A stretch of DNA of 64,000 nucleotides from Acidimicrobiia bacterium (GTDB lineage Bacteria > Actinomycetota > Acidimicrobiia > Spongiisociales > ZC4RG35). The position numbers and the translations under genes were made by a program. The stretch lies in assembly GCA_028285585.1 (NCBI GenBank), contig JANQOU010000011.1, positions 97,961-161,960 of the forward strand, written 5' to 3'. Positions 9,506-17,252 of this stretch are shown here, one piece after another. The notes under the pieces were generated by a model, which was not told the DNA's origin, made no database searches, and saw nothing but the letters and a program-made list of their open reading frames with translations. The stretch's first letter is position 1. Each line of letters begins with the position of its first letter.

Positions 9506-10504
9506 GTGAGCCAAACGCAGAAGGTCCTCGAGGTGTCTGACCTCGTAACGCAGTTCGACACCCCTGACGGGGTGGTCCACGCGGTCAACGGCGTCAGTTT
9601 CAACCTCAAGAAGGGCGAGTTCCTCGGAGTGGTGGGCGAGAGCGGCTCGGGCAAGAGCGTGACGATGATGTCACTGCTCAGGCTGATCCCGATGCCACCG
9701 GGAGAGATCGTCAACGGTGAGGCGGTCTTCGACGACATCGACCTGCTCACCCTCGAGGTCGACGAGCTGCGCAACGTCCGCGGCGGAAAAATCGGGTTCA
9801 TCTTCCAGGACCCGATGACCTCACTCAATCCGGTGCTGACCATCGGCTACCAGATCATGGAGTCGCTGAAGCTCCACACGGACACCCCAGCGAAGGATCT
9901 CGAGGACAGGGCCGCCGCTCTAATCGAGCTGGTCGGCATCCCCGACGCCAAACAGCGTCTCAAGAACTTTCCCCATGAGTTGTCGGGAGGAATGAGGCAG
10001 CGGGTCATGATCGCAGTGGCCCTGGCATGCGACCCACAGCTTCTGATCGCCGACGAGCCGACGACAGCCCTCGACGTCACCATCCAGGCACAGATAATCG
10101 ACATCGTCAGGGATCTGCGCGACAAGCTCGGCACGGCGCTGATCTGGATCACGCACGATCTCGGGGTGGTGGCCGGCCTGGTCGACCGGGTCCTCGTCAT
10201 GTACGGGGGCCAGATAGTCGAAGAGGCCGAGGTCAACGAGTTGTACGCCAAACCCCAGCACCCCTACACGAAGGGCCTGCTCGGGTCACTTCCCCGACTG
10301 GACCAGAAAGGCCAGGACCTGGTCAACATCCAAGGCCAGCCCCCCAGCCTCTACACCAAGCCCTCCTCCTGCTCTTTCGCCCCGCGATGTGAGTACGCAT
10401 ACGACAAGTGCTGGGCGGAGAACCCGCAGTTGGACGCGATATCGGACAGCCACTCCGTGGCGTGCTGGTGGGACATGGACAACGAGAGGCCTCGCTATGG
10501 ATGA
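9506..10504 (+). CDS. Oligopeptide/dipeptide ABC transporter ATPase, OppD/DppD type
   Basis: The 332-residue nucleotide-binding subunit has Walker A GESGSGKS (~44-51), Q-loop [10 protein letters not shown] (~101-110), signature LSGGMRQR (~157-164), Walker B LLIADEPT (~177-184) and the switch His in WITHDLG. The C-terminal extension carries the oligopeptide-transporter block [19 protein letters not shown] with several further Cys, as in OppD/DppD proteins that can hold an iron-sulphur cluster. GTG start. The stop overlaps the start of the partner ATPase. It energises import of peptides bound by the lipoprotein encoded downstream. ATPase genes preceding the binding protein and permeases is less common than the reverse order. 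Confidence 0.93.
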   Translation: MSQTQKVLEVSDLVTQFDTPDGVVHAVNGVSFNLKKGEFLGVVGESGSGKSVTMMSLLRLIPMPPGEIVNGEAVFDDIDLLTLEVDELRNVRGGKIGFIFQDPMTSLNPVLTIGYQIMESLKLHTDTPAKDLEDRAAALIELVGIPDAKQRLKNFPHELSGGMRQRVMIAVALACDPQLLIADEPTTALDVTIQAQIIDIVRDLRDKLGTALIWITHDLGVVAGLVDRVLVMYGGQIVEEAEVNELYAKPQHPYTKGLLGSLPRLDQKGQDLVNIQGQPPSLYTKPSSCSFAPRCEYAYDKCWAENPQLDAISDSHSVACWWDMDNERPRYG

Positions 10505-11516
10505 ACGAGCAGCGGAAGTCGACGTGACCAGCAACGGGGCCAATTCGGAGGTGCTGGTCAGCGTCAGCGACATCAAAAAGCACTTCCCGATCACCAAGGG
10601 GCTCTTCGGCAGGCAAGTCGGCGCGGTCCGGGCAGTGGACGGAGTGAGCTTCGACATCTACCGGGGCGAAACCCTCGGCCTGGTGGGCGAGTCAGGCTCG
10701 GGCAAATCGACAACCGGACGCGTCATCCTCCAACTCGACGAGGCCACCGAAGGCACCGTGAGCTTCGAGAACAGAGATCTGACAGAGATGAGCGGCTCCG
10801 AGGTCCGCCAGCTTCGGCCCCGCATGCAAATGGTATTCCAGAACCCCCACGCCTCTCTCAACCCGAGGATGACTGTGGGCACCATCATTGGCGAGCCGTT
10901 GGTAGAGCACCGCCAATCGAAAGGCGACGAGCGCCAGGCTCGGATCGACGAGCTGCTCAGCCTCGTCGGGCTCGAGCCGAAGCACGCCAACCGCTACCCC
11001 CACGAGTTCTCCGGCGGGCAGCGACAGCGAATCGGAATCGCCCGAGCCATCGCGCTCAACCCCGACTTCATCGTCTGTGACGAGCCGATCGCAGCGTTGG
11101 ACGTCTCGATTCAGGCTCAGGTGGTCAATCTCCTCGAGGATCTCCAAAACGTCCTCGGGCTCACCTACTTGTTCATCTCACACGACCTGTCGATGGTGCG
11201 GCACATCGCCGACCGGGTAGCCGTCATGTATCTGGGCAAGATCATGGAGCTGGCCGACGTAGACGATCTCTACAACACCCCGAAACACCCCTACACACAG
11301 GCGCTGCTGTCGGCGGTCCCTGTGCCCGACCCCGAGGTCGAGGCGACCCGCCGGCACATCATCCTGGAAGGTGACATACCGAGCCCGGCCAACCCGCCAC
11401 CCGGATGCCCTTTCAACACCAGGTGCCCGATCGCCCAGGATCGCTGCCACCAGGAGGTTCCCGAGTTCCGCGAGCTGGCCTCGGGGCAGTGGGTCGCCTG
11501 CCATTTCGCCGAATAA
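10497..11516 (+). CDS. Oligopeptide/dipeptide ABC transporter ATPase, OppF/DppF type
   Basis: The second ATPase of the importer has 339 residues, with Walker [24 protein letters not shown], signature [19 protein letters not shown], Walker B IVCDEP and [12 protein letters not shown]. The C-terminal block [17 protein letters not shown] is typical of OppF. In the usual Walker B DEPTSALD region this protein reads [10 protein letters not shown], a mild variant. The frame is open 108 bp further upstream, but the ATG at 10497, overlapping the oppD-type stop by 8 bp, gives the natural start. It forms a heterodimer with the preceding ATPase (known for the family). Confidence 0.93.
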   Translation: MDERAAEVDVTSNGANSEVLVSVSDIKKHFPITKGLFGRQVGAVRAVDGVSFDIYRGETLGLVGESGSGKSTTGRVILQLDEATEGTVSFENRDLTEMSGSEVRQLRPRMQMVFQNPHASLNPRMTVGTIIGEPLVEHRQSKGDERQARIDELLSLVGLEPKHANRYPHEFSGGQRQRIGIARAIALNPDFIVCDEPIAALDVSIQAQVVNLLEDLQNVLGLTYLFISHDLSMVRHIADRVAVMYLGKIMELADVDDLYNTPKHPYTQALLSAVPVPDPEVEATRRHIILEGDIPSPANPPPGCPFNTRCPIAQDRCHQEVPEFRELASGQWVACHFAE

Positions 11517-11552
11517 CCGGGTCGTTAGCAACCAAACGAGACCCCCAGTTAC

Positions 11553-11582
11553 TTGCGCCCAACCGCTCGACTGGTGTTAAGT
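11553..11582 (+). promoter_or_regulatory. Possible promoter of the peptide-binding lipoprotein
   Basis: TTGCGC (11553-11558) is followed 16-18 bases later by TGTTAAGT (11575-11582), a plausible -35/-10 pair. It stands in the 115-bp gap before the binding-protein gene and would give a leader of about 45 nt containing the hairpin described next. Binding-protein genes often have their own promoter because the protein is needed in excess. The match is modest. Confidence 0.35.
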
Positions 11583-11591
11583 TTCTCTGTG

Positions 11592-11614
11592 ATGCCGGAC
11601 GTTCGCTCCGGCAT
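11592..11614 (+). promoter_or_regulatory. Leader hairpin next to the ribosome site
   Basis: ATGCCGGA (11592-11599) and TCCGGCAT (11607-11614) form a perfect 8-bp stem with a 7-nt loop. It ends two bases before the strong ribosome site GGAGGAG (11617-11623) of the binding-protein gene. Such a stem keeps the site single-stranded or protects the 5' end of the messenger; no ligand-binding riboswitch fold is apparent. Confidence 0.5.
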
Positions 11615-11631
11615 ATGGAGGAGAAAACTCT

Positions 11632-13434
11632 ATGAAAAGAACCAAATGGTTGGCGTTGTTTGGCGTGCTCGCCCTATTGCTTGCAGCCTGCAGCCCATCC
11701 GAGCCGAGTGACACCACGACGGCTCCGCCTGCAACCGAGGCCCCTGGCACCACAGTCGGCGGCCCGGATCCGACGGAACCGTCCGGTATGGAAGCCGGCT
11801 CTGGTGGCGAGCTCCTGATACTTCAGTGGCAGGCACCGTCACAGGCCAACACCATGCTGTCCTCGGGCACCAAGGACCTGCTTGCGGGTTCGATCGTGCT
11901 CGAGCCCTTGGCACGAGTTGCCCCTGACGGCTCGTTGGTCCCGACCCTTGCGGCCGAGATCCCAACGGTTGACAACGGTGGCGTGGCCGCGGACTTCTCA
12001 TCGATCACATGGACCCTCAAAGAGGGGATCGTCTGGTCTGATGGGAGCCCGTTGACCACGGATGACTTCCTGTTCACGTACGAGTACTGCTCGGACGAGC
12101 TGACTGGTTGTCAGGCCGACTTCAGCAAGGTGGCCAGCATCGACATCGTGGATGACCACACGATGACGCTCAACTTCACTGAGCCCAAGCCGTATCCGTT
12201 CGACGAGTTCGTCGGTTACACCGAGCCGGTGATCCAGCGGGCTCAGTTCCAGGACTGCGTCGGCGAGCAGGCCAGTGCCTGCACGGACCAGAACTTCATG
12301 CCGATCGGCACCGGCCCCTACAAGGTGGTCGACCTGAGGCCTGAGGACACGGTTGTCTACGAGTACAACGAGCTGTACCGCGGCGTGCCCGATGGCAAGC
12401 CGTTCTTCGGCTCTGTCACCATCAAGGGTGGCGGCGATGCCGAGGCAGCTGCTCGTTCCGTGTTGGAGATCGGTGAGGCCGACTACGGCTGGAACCTTCA
12501 GGTTGCGCCCGAGATCCTGCTGCCCATGGAGGCAGCCGGCAACGGTGTCATCCTCTCCGGGTTCACCACCTCCGTTGAGCACATCAACCTGAACCAGACC
12601 GATCCGGAGACCGGATCAGAATGGGCGGCAGATGGCTCAGGCAACCACCCGATCCTGTACCAGAACTTCCCGTTGGCCCAGGCTCTGTCCCTGGCGATCG
12701 ACCGTGACGCTCTGGTAACCGTTGGTTATGGGCCCACTGGCCAGCCGACTTGCACGCTGTGGCGAGTTGGTGAGCAGGCCTCAGCCAACCAGGACTGGTG
12801 TCTGACCAGAGACGTGGCGGCGGCCAACCAGATCCTCGATGATCTCGGTTACGTCGACACCGACGACGACGGCATCCGTGAGACCGACACTGGTCTTCCG
12901 CTCTCGTTCACCTATGTGACCTCGACCAACGCAGTGCGTCAGTCGAACCAGGCCATTGTCAAGGAGAACTGGGCAGAGATCGGCGTCGATGTCGAGATGT
13001 CCAACGTCGATGCGGGACTGTTCTTCGACGGCACCAGCGCCAGCGGTGTCTCGATCTGGCAGTTCCCCTCGGACATGGAAATGTTCACCAACGGTGCGAC
13101 ATTGCCTGACCCGGCGAGCTACCTGTTCGGATGGGTAACGGACGAGATTCCGACGGCCGCACTCGGTTGGCCCGCCAGTGGCAACATGCCGCGCATGAGC
13201 GTCGCCGAGTACGACGAGACTTGGAAGGAACTGTCGCAGACAGCTCCAGGATCAGCCGGCTACAACGAGCTGGCCTGGAAGCTCCAGGATCTCATGGTCG
13301 AGAGTGGTGCCGTGATCCCGTTGATCCTCCGTGCTGACGTGTCGGCGATTTCGTCCGACATCCTCGGCTTCGGTGTCCTCAACGGCTGGGACTCGGAGTA
13401 CTGGAACATCCAAGACTGGTACCGAGAGGGCTAA
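11632..13434 (+). CDS. Peptide-binding lipoprotein, family 5 extracellular solute-binding protein
   Basis: The 600-residue protein starts with a lipoprotein signal (MKRTKWLALF...LLLAAC, lipid-modified Cys at residue 20), then a Ser/Thr/Pro-rich tether (~21-55) and a family 5 binding-protein fold. Recognisable stretches are STITWTLKEGIVWSDGSPL-like near 123-142, the DDFLFTYEY segment, GTGPYKV near 225 and FPLAQALSLAIDRDALV near 343-359. It captures oligopeptides or similar solutes outside the membrane for the importer whose ATPases precede it and whose permeases follow. Start ATG 8 bases after GGAGGAG. A strong terminator lies directly behind the gene, so it may be expressed more highly than the permeases. 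Confidence 0.93.
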   Translation: MKRTKWLALFGVLALLLAACSPSEPSDTTTAPPATEAPGTTVGGPDPTEPSGMEAGSGGELLILQWQAPSQANTMLSSGTKDLLAGSIVLEPLARVAPDGSLVPTLAAEIPTVDNGGVAADFSSITWTLKEGIVWSDGSPLTTDDFLFTYEYCSDELTGCQADFSKVASIDIVDDHTMTLNFTEPKPYPFDEFVGYTEPVIQRAQFQDCVGEQASACTDQNFMPIGTGPYKVVDLRPEDTVVYEYNELYRGVPDGKPFFGSVTIKGGGDAEAAARSVLEIGEADYGWNLQVAPEILLPMEAAGNGVILSGFTTSVEHINLNQTDPETGSEWAADGSGNHPILYQNFPLAQALSLAIDRDALVTVGYGPTGQPTCTLWRVGEQASANQDWCLTRDVAAANQILDDLGYVDTDDDGIRETDTGLPLSFTYVTSTNAVRQSNQAIVKENWAEIGVDVEMSNVDAGLFFDGTSASGVSIWQFPSDMEMFTNGATLPDPASYLFGWVTDEIPTAALGWPASGNMPRMSVAEYDETWKELSQTAPGSAGYNELAWKLQDLMVESGAVIPLILRADVSAISSDILGFGVLNGWDSEYWNIQDWYREG

Positions 13435-13456
13435 ACACCTGATCAGTACATGAAAT

Positions 13457-13494
13457 GAAAGGGCCTCTCAGGGGAACCTGAGAGGCCCTTTTTG
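13457..13494 (+). terminator. Rho-independent terminator after the binding-protein gene
   Basis: GGGCCTCTCAGG (13461-13472) pairs perfectly with CCTGAGAGGCCC (13477-13488) around a GGAA loop. It is flanked by AAA upstream and a run of five T (13489-13493). This is the clearest intrinsic terminator in the window. It sits inside the transporter operon, between binding protein and permeases. Confidence 0.9.
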
Positions 13495-13533
13495 GTTAGT
13501 GTGACGACCTTGCTACTGGGAAAGCGCTGAGAA

Positions 13534-14553
13534 GTGGGCACGTACATCCTTCGCAGAACCCTGTTCGCCATCCCCACGCTGGTTCTGATCAGCCTGATCA
13601 TCTTCGCCATCCTCGATCTGGCACCCGGCGACCCAACCTCCCAGCTCCCACTGACCATCCCCGACGAGGTCAAAGAGGCGATCCGAGAGGCCCTCGGGGT
13701 CAACGACCCCTTCTTCGTCAAGTGGGTCAAGTGGATGCGCCTCATGTTCATCAACGAGCCGCTGAACATCATCGACTCCATGTTCGGAACCTGCATCGGC
13801 GACTGTGAGAACAGGGCCCGCATCGTCTCCTGGTCCTCCCGCTCGGCCGCGATGGACACCATCTATCAGAGGCTTCCCCAGACACTCTGGGTTCTCGGCC
13901 TCGCCTTCGTCTTCGGCACTCTGATCGCCGTCCCCGTCGGCATCATCTCCGCCTACAAGCAGTACTCGGTCTTCGACAACGTCGGAACCTTCATCACGAT
14001 GCTCGGCTACTCGGTCCCGACCTTCTTCACGGGGCTGCTTGCCATCGTGATCTTCAGTGTCTGGCTCGATTGGTTCCCCTCTTTCTACGACACCACCCAC
14101 GTCGTCGACTGGACCAGTTGGGAGAGCATCTGGTACCAGTTCGAGCAGATGGTCATGCCTGTCACGGTCCTGACGCTGTTCAACGCCGCTGCCTTGAGCC
14201 GGTTCACGCGGGCATCCGTGCTCGACAACCTCAACGAGGATTATGTCCGCACCGCTCGGTCCAAAGGTGTGGCCGAGAACCGAGTCGTCATGACCCATGT
14301 CATGAGGAACAGCATGATCCCGGTGGTCACCCTTATTGCACTGTCGATTCCGGGCATCTTCGCCGGAGCCATCATCACCGAGCAGATCTTCCGGATCAAC
14401 GGACTCGGCCAGCTCCTCATCGTCGCCATCGGCCAGAACGACGTCCCGATGGTCCAAACCCTGACATTTATGTTTGCCTTCTTGATCGTGGTGTTCAATC
14501 TGATCGCGGATATCACATATGGTGTCCTCGACCCTCGAATCAGGTACGACTGA
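13534..14553 (+). CDS. Peptide ABC transporter permease, OppB/DppB type
   Basis: The 339-residue inner-membrane protein opens with YILRRTLFAIPTLVLISLII, the standard first span of OppB proteins. It has an external loop and five more spans, and the EAA-type cytoplasmic loop DYVRTARSKGVAENRVVMTH (about residues 234-253) that docks on the ATPases. GTG start at 13534 with only a weak purine stretch upstream. It lies after a terminator and 12 bp before the second permease. A long insert between spans 1 and 2 (residues ~40-115) is somewhat larger than in enterobacterial relatives. Confidence 0.92.
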   Translation: MGTYILRRTLFAIPTLVLISLIIFAILDLAPGDPTSQLPLTIPDEVKEAIREALGVNDPFFVKWVKWMRLMFINEPLNIIDSMFGTCIGDCENRARIVSWSSRSAAMDTIYQRLPQTLWVLGLAFVFGTLIAVPVGIISAYKQYSVFDNVGTFITMLGYSVPTFFTGLLAIVIFSVWLDWFPSFYDTTHVVDWTSWESIWYQFEQMVMPVTVLTLFNAAALSRFTRASVLDNLNEDYVRTARSKGVAENRVVMTHVMRNSMIPVVTLIALSIPGIFAGAIITEQIFRINGLGQLLIVAIGQNDVPMVQTLTFMFAFLIVVFNLIADITYGVLDPRIRYD

Positions 14554-14565
14554 CAAGGGATCCCC

Positions 14566-15507
14566 ATGGCAACGACGCAGGAACGCAGCGAGCAGCAGCT
14601 AGAGATCGTCGAAGAGTCTCAAGAGAGATTCCGGTCGCTAAGCCAGGATGTCTGGCGTCAGTTCAAGCGGCACAAAGGAGCGCTGATCGGCCTGGTCATC
14701 CTGGCCATCATCGTCATCCTCACGCTCCTCGGGCCCATCTTCTACCCCCAAGACCCGTTCGCACTAGATGTCCCCAACGCCAACGCCGGCCCCTCGGCCG
14801 AGCATCCATTCGGCACTGACAACCTGGGAAGAGACGTCCTCGCCCGTGTGATGGTCGGAGGGCGGATCTCATTGTCGGTTGGCTTTGCCGCGATGATCTT
14901 CGGAGTCTTCATCGGCACCGCGGTGGGTGTGCTGTCCGGCTTCTTCAAGCGTCTCGACGGGCCGCTGATGCGAATCACCGACTTGTTCCTCGCGCTCCCG
15001 ATCCTGCCGCTGCTCCTCGTGGTCATCATGCTGTTCCGCGAGCCGTTGCGTGAGGCCTTCGGGCCCGAGCTGGGCATCTTCATCCTGGTGGTGTTCATCA
15101 TCGGGGTGACCAGTTGGATGACCACGGCACGCGTGGTTCGTGGCGATGTCTTGTCCATCAAAGAAGAAGAATTCGTCATGGCGGCCCACAGCATCGGGAC
15201 CCGCAAGCGCAAGGTGATGACCCGCCACATCGTGCCCAACGTGCTCAGCCCGGTCATGGTCTCCGCCGCCCTCGGGGTTGCCGTGGCCATCCTCACCGAG
15301 TCGGCCCTCTCATTCCTCGGCCTGGGGTTCCCGGCAGACTTCCCAACATGGGGCCGCCTGCTCTTCGACGCCAAGGACTACCTCCAGCTCTCCCCGATGA
15401 GAGTCATCTGGCCGGGAGTCATGATCTCGCTGACAGTGATGAGCGTGAACTTCATCGGCGACGGTCTCCGCGACGCCCTCGACCCCAAACTCCGCAGCAA
15501 GGGCTAA
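14566..15507 (+). CDS. Peptide ABC transporter permease, OppC/DppC type
   Basis: The 313-residue second permease has the N-terminal cytoplasmic segment and the family motif HPFGTDNLGRDVLARVMVGGRISL (within residues ~83-106; only the pattern is quoted). The EAA loop is EFVMAAHSIGTRKRKVMTRH, followed by LSFLGLGFPADFPTWGRLL. Six spans are expected. It pairs with the OppB-type permease to form the channel. It is the last gene of the transporter unit; a run of nine C follows the stop and then the palindromic repeat. Confidence 0.92.
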   Translation: MATTQERSEQQLEIVEESQERFRSLSQDVWRQFKRHKGALIGLVILAIIVILTLLGPIFYPQDPFALDVPNANAGPSAEHPFGTDNLGRDVLARVMVGGRISLSVGFAAMIFGVFIGTAVGVLSGFFKRLDGPLMRITDLFLALPILPLLLVVIMLFREPLREAFGPELGIFILVVFIIGVTSWMTTARVVRGDVLSIKEEEFVMAAHSIGTRKRKVMTRHIVPNVLSPVMVSAALGVAVAILTESALSFLGLGFPADFPTWGRLLFDAKDYLQLSPMRVIWPGVMISLTVMSVNFIGDGLRDALDPKLRSKG

Positions 15508-15523
15508 CCCCCCCCCTACCTGC

Positions 15524-15644
15524 AACCTCAGGTAATACGGCCCGTATATGGGCCCTATAGCCTCGAGTTCGCGCCCGTTGGTGAGCACGCTTTGTGCCAA
15601 CCTGAGGCTATAGCGACCGTATTTGGGCGTTATTGCCTGAGGTT
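15524..15644. repeat. Pair of inverted ~46-bp palindromic units (REP/BIME-like)
   Basis: The segment 15524-15569 recurs as its reverse complement at 15599-15644, with about 36 of 46 positions matching and a 29-nt spacer. The arms share AACCTCAGG and CTATAGCCTC blocks. Each arm is itself an imperfect palindrome around GGCCC-N6-GGGCC. A pair of inverted palindromes between an operon end and the next gene is the layout of bacterial interspersed mosaic elements. It could also form a long RNA hairpin downstream of the transporter operon. No other copy is visible in this window. Confidence 0.6.
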
Positions 15645-15657
15645 CGCAAAACGGGGG

Positions 15658-15695
15658 TTGACTCTCCCCTGGGGGGAGACGGAAGGATTGGGAAT
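15658..15695 (+). promoter_or_regulatory. MerR-type autoregulated promoter with 19-bp spacer
   Basis: The -35 TTGACT (15658-15663) and -10 AAGGAT (15683-15688) are 19 bp apart. The spacer contains the dyad CTCCCCTGGGGGGAG (15664-15678). An overlong spacer filled by a dyad is the hallmark of promoters untwisted by MerR-family activators. Transcription should start near 15695, so the message would be leaderless or nearly so for the ATG at 15696. Confidence 0.75.
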
Positions 15696-16529
15696 ATGCA
15701 GGAAGAAGCACCGTTCGAGAAGCTGCTGCCGATAGGCAGGTTCAGCGAGATGACGAGACTCTCGATCAAGGCGTTGCGGCTCTACGACGAGATCGACTTG
15801 CTCCGCCCGGCACTGGTGGACCAATCCTCCGGATACCGGTACTACAGCCCTGGCCAGGCCGCCAAGGCGGAAGCGATTCGTGCGTTGCGACGAGCCGAGA
15901 TGCCCCTCGAAGAGATACGTCAGTTGCTGAGCGCAGCCCCAGACGTGGCGGGCTCCCTGATGAAGAACCATCGGGATCGCATCGCCGAGCGGCTGGCAGA
16001 GAACGAGCGGACCTTGGACTTCCTGTCCGAATTGATCGAAGGAAGGAAACAGTTGATGCCATATGAAGTGAACGTCAAGGAACTGGAAGACGCCAGCGTC
16101 GCCTCACTGAAGGTCGAGACGACCCTGGAGACCATCGCCGGCCAGATCGGGGAAGGGTTCGGGAAACTCCACCACGCCGTCCTCGGGCAGGGCCAGCAGA
16201 TAAGCGGAGCCCCGTTCATCGTGTATCACGACATCATCGACGAGGAGACCCCGGGGACGATCGAGATCTGCGCCCCGGTCTCGGAGCCGATCGCCGACAG
16301 CGGTGAGGTCAAGGCGGCCACAATCAAAGGCGGCCCAATGGCCACGACGATGCACAAGGGTCGTTACAGCGAGGTGGGGCCGGCGTACCACGCCCTGTCC
16401 ACCTGGATGTCAGACCATGGGCACGTCCCGGCGGGACCGCCACGGGAGACCTATCTCAACGACCCAACCCAGGTCCCCGAATCAGATTTGCTGACCGAGG
16501 TGTCCTGGCCCATCGACCCAGCCGAATAG
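15696..16529 (+). CDS. MerR-family regulator with GyrI-like effector domain (BmrR/BltR type)
   Basis: The 277-residue protein has an N-terminal winged-helix MerR domain (LPIGRFSEMTRLSIKALRLY, then GLYDEIDLL-type helix and SSGYRYYSPGQ), a coiled-coil dimer helix (~80-120) and a C-terminal GyrI-like ligand pocket (~130-277). Such regulators sense cationic drugs or other small molecules. The frame is open upstream to 15633, but the ATG at 15696 fits the promoter exactly. No efflux pump is adjacent, so it may act on its own promoter and on distant genes. Confidence 0.9.
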   Translation: MQEEAPFEKLLPIGRFSEMTRLSIKALRLYDEIDLLRPALVDQSSGYRYYSPGQAAKAEAIRALRRAEMPLEEIRQLLSAAPDVAGSLMKNHRDRIAERLAENERTLDFLSELIEGRKQLMPYEVNVKELEDASVASLKVETTLETIAGQIGEGFGKLHHAVLGQGQQISGAPFIVYHDIIDEETPGTIEICAPVSEPIADSGEVKAATIKGGPMATTMHKGRYSEVGPAYHALSTWMSDHGHVPAGPPRETYLNDPTQVPESDLLTEVSWPIDPAE

Positions 16530-16545
16530 CCGCGGAAGACTGCAA

Positions 16546-16580
16546 GCGGTTTCACCGGCTGCGAGAGCCGGTGAAACCGC
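16546..16580. terminator. Bidirectional stem-loop between convergent genes
   Basis: GCGGTTTCACCGGCT (16546-16560) pairs perfectly over 15 bp with AGCCGGTGAAACCGC (16566-16580) around GCGAG. It lies in the 57-bp gap between the convergent MerR and metallo-hydrolase genes. It has no T run, as is common for actinobacterial stem-only terminators. Confidence 0.75.
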
Positions 16581-16586
16581 CATGAC

Positions 16587-17216
16587 TCATGGAGTGAAGG
16601 ACTGACCCCAGTCGAGATCGACCATCTCGATCCCAGACGGCTCCAGGGCCGCCCCGACGATCCCCCGAGCCCACTCACGGCCTCCCGGTGTCAGGTAGAA
16701 GTCGTGGATAGGGACCACCCGGCGAGGCCCGAGCCTCTCGGCGAACAAGACCGCACCACGTGCCGAGTCCCAAGGAACAATCAAGGGCAACGCCAGGACC
16801 TGTCCGCTGCTGGTCGGTTCCCGACTGTCGCCCGGATGGGTGAGCAAGTCCCCAACTGTGAACGACCGGTTCGGAGGGGTAGCTCCATTTGGGATCGCAC
16901 CATGGAGGACATCTTCCACCGAAACGTCACTCGGAGGTGTCGTCTCCACGGCGATGTCATGCTCACCGAGAAAACCGGCCACGGCCTGGTTTGAGTAGAC
17001 GACCACATCGGTGCCGCGGTCGATGAGCCAGCGGACGAAATCCGGGTTGGCGTGATCGGGGTGGGCGTGAGTGATCAGAACCCGGCTGACGTCGCCCAGT
17101 GTGTCGAGGTCGAAGTCATCGCTTCCGAATGTGTGAAATCCGGGGTCGATCAGAGTGGCGTCGCTGTCGGTGGTGACGAGGAGGCAGGAGTCGGTGAGTC
17201 TCTGAATCGTTGGCAT
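16587..17216 (-). CDS. MBL-fold metallo-hydrolase (UlaG/YcbL-like)
   Basis: The 209-residue metallo-beta-lactamase-fold protein has the metal signature THAHPDHAN near residues 61-69, a preceding Asp-rich strand (SDATLIDPGFHTFG), a mid Asp in PLIVPWDSARG and a late His in RVVPIHDFYLTP. The frame is open 414 bp further upstream, but that part overlaps the divergent ligase gene and lacks family similarity. The ATG at 17216 begins the conserved MPTIQRLTDSCLLV. TACATT seven bases before the ATG could be the -10 of a leaderless message. The substrate is unknown; it probably hydrolyses an ester or phosphodiester bond in the cytoplasm. Confidence 0.85.
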   Translation of the reverse strand: MPTIQRLTDSCLLVTTDSDATLIDPGFHTFGSDDFDLDTLGDVSRVLITHAHPDHANPDFVRWLIDRGTDVVVYSNQAVAGFLGEHDIAVETTPPSDVSVEDVLHGAIPNGATPPNRSFTVGDLLTHPGDSREPTSSGQVLALPLIVPWDSARGAVLFAERLGPRRVVPIHDFYLTPGGREWARGIVGAALEPSGIEMVDLDWGQSFTP

Positions 17217-17252
17217 CAGCCGAATGTACCCCGCCTCTAGGATTTCCCGACC

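Noticed and set aside
13513..14556. A 347-codon minus-strand frame
   Set aside because: Antisense to the OppB-type permease; Asp/Gly/Arg-rich and without any recognisable domain.
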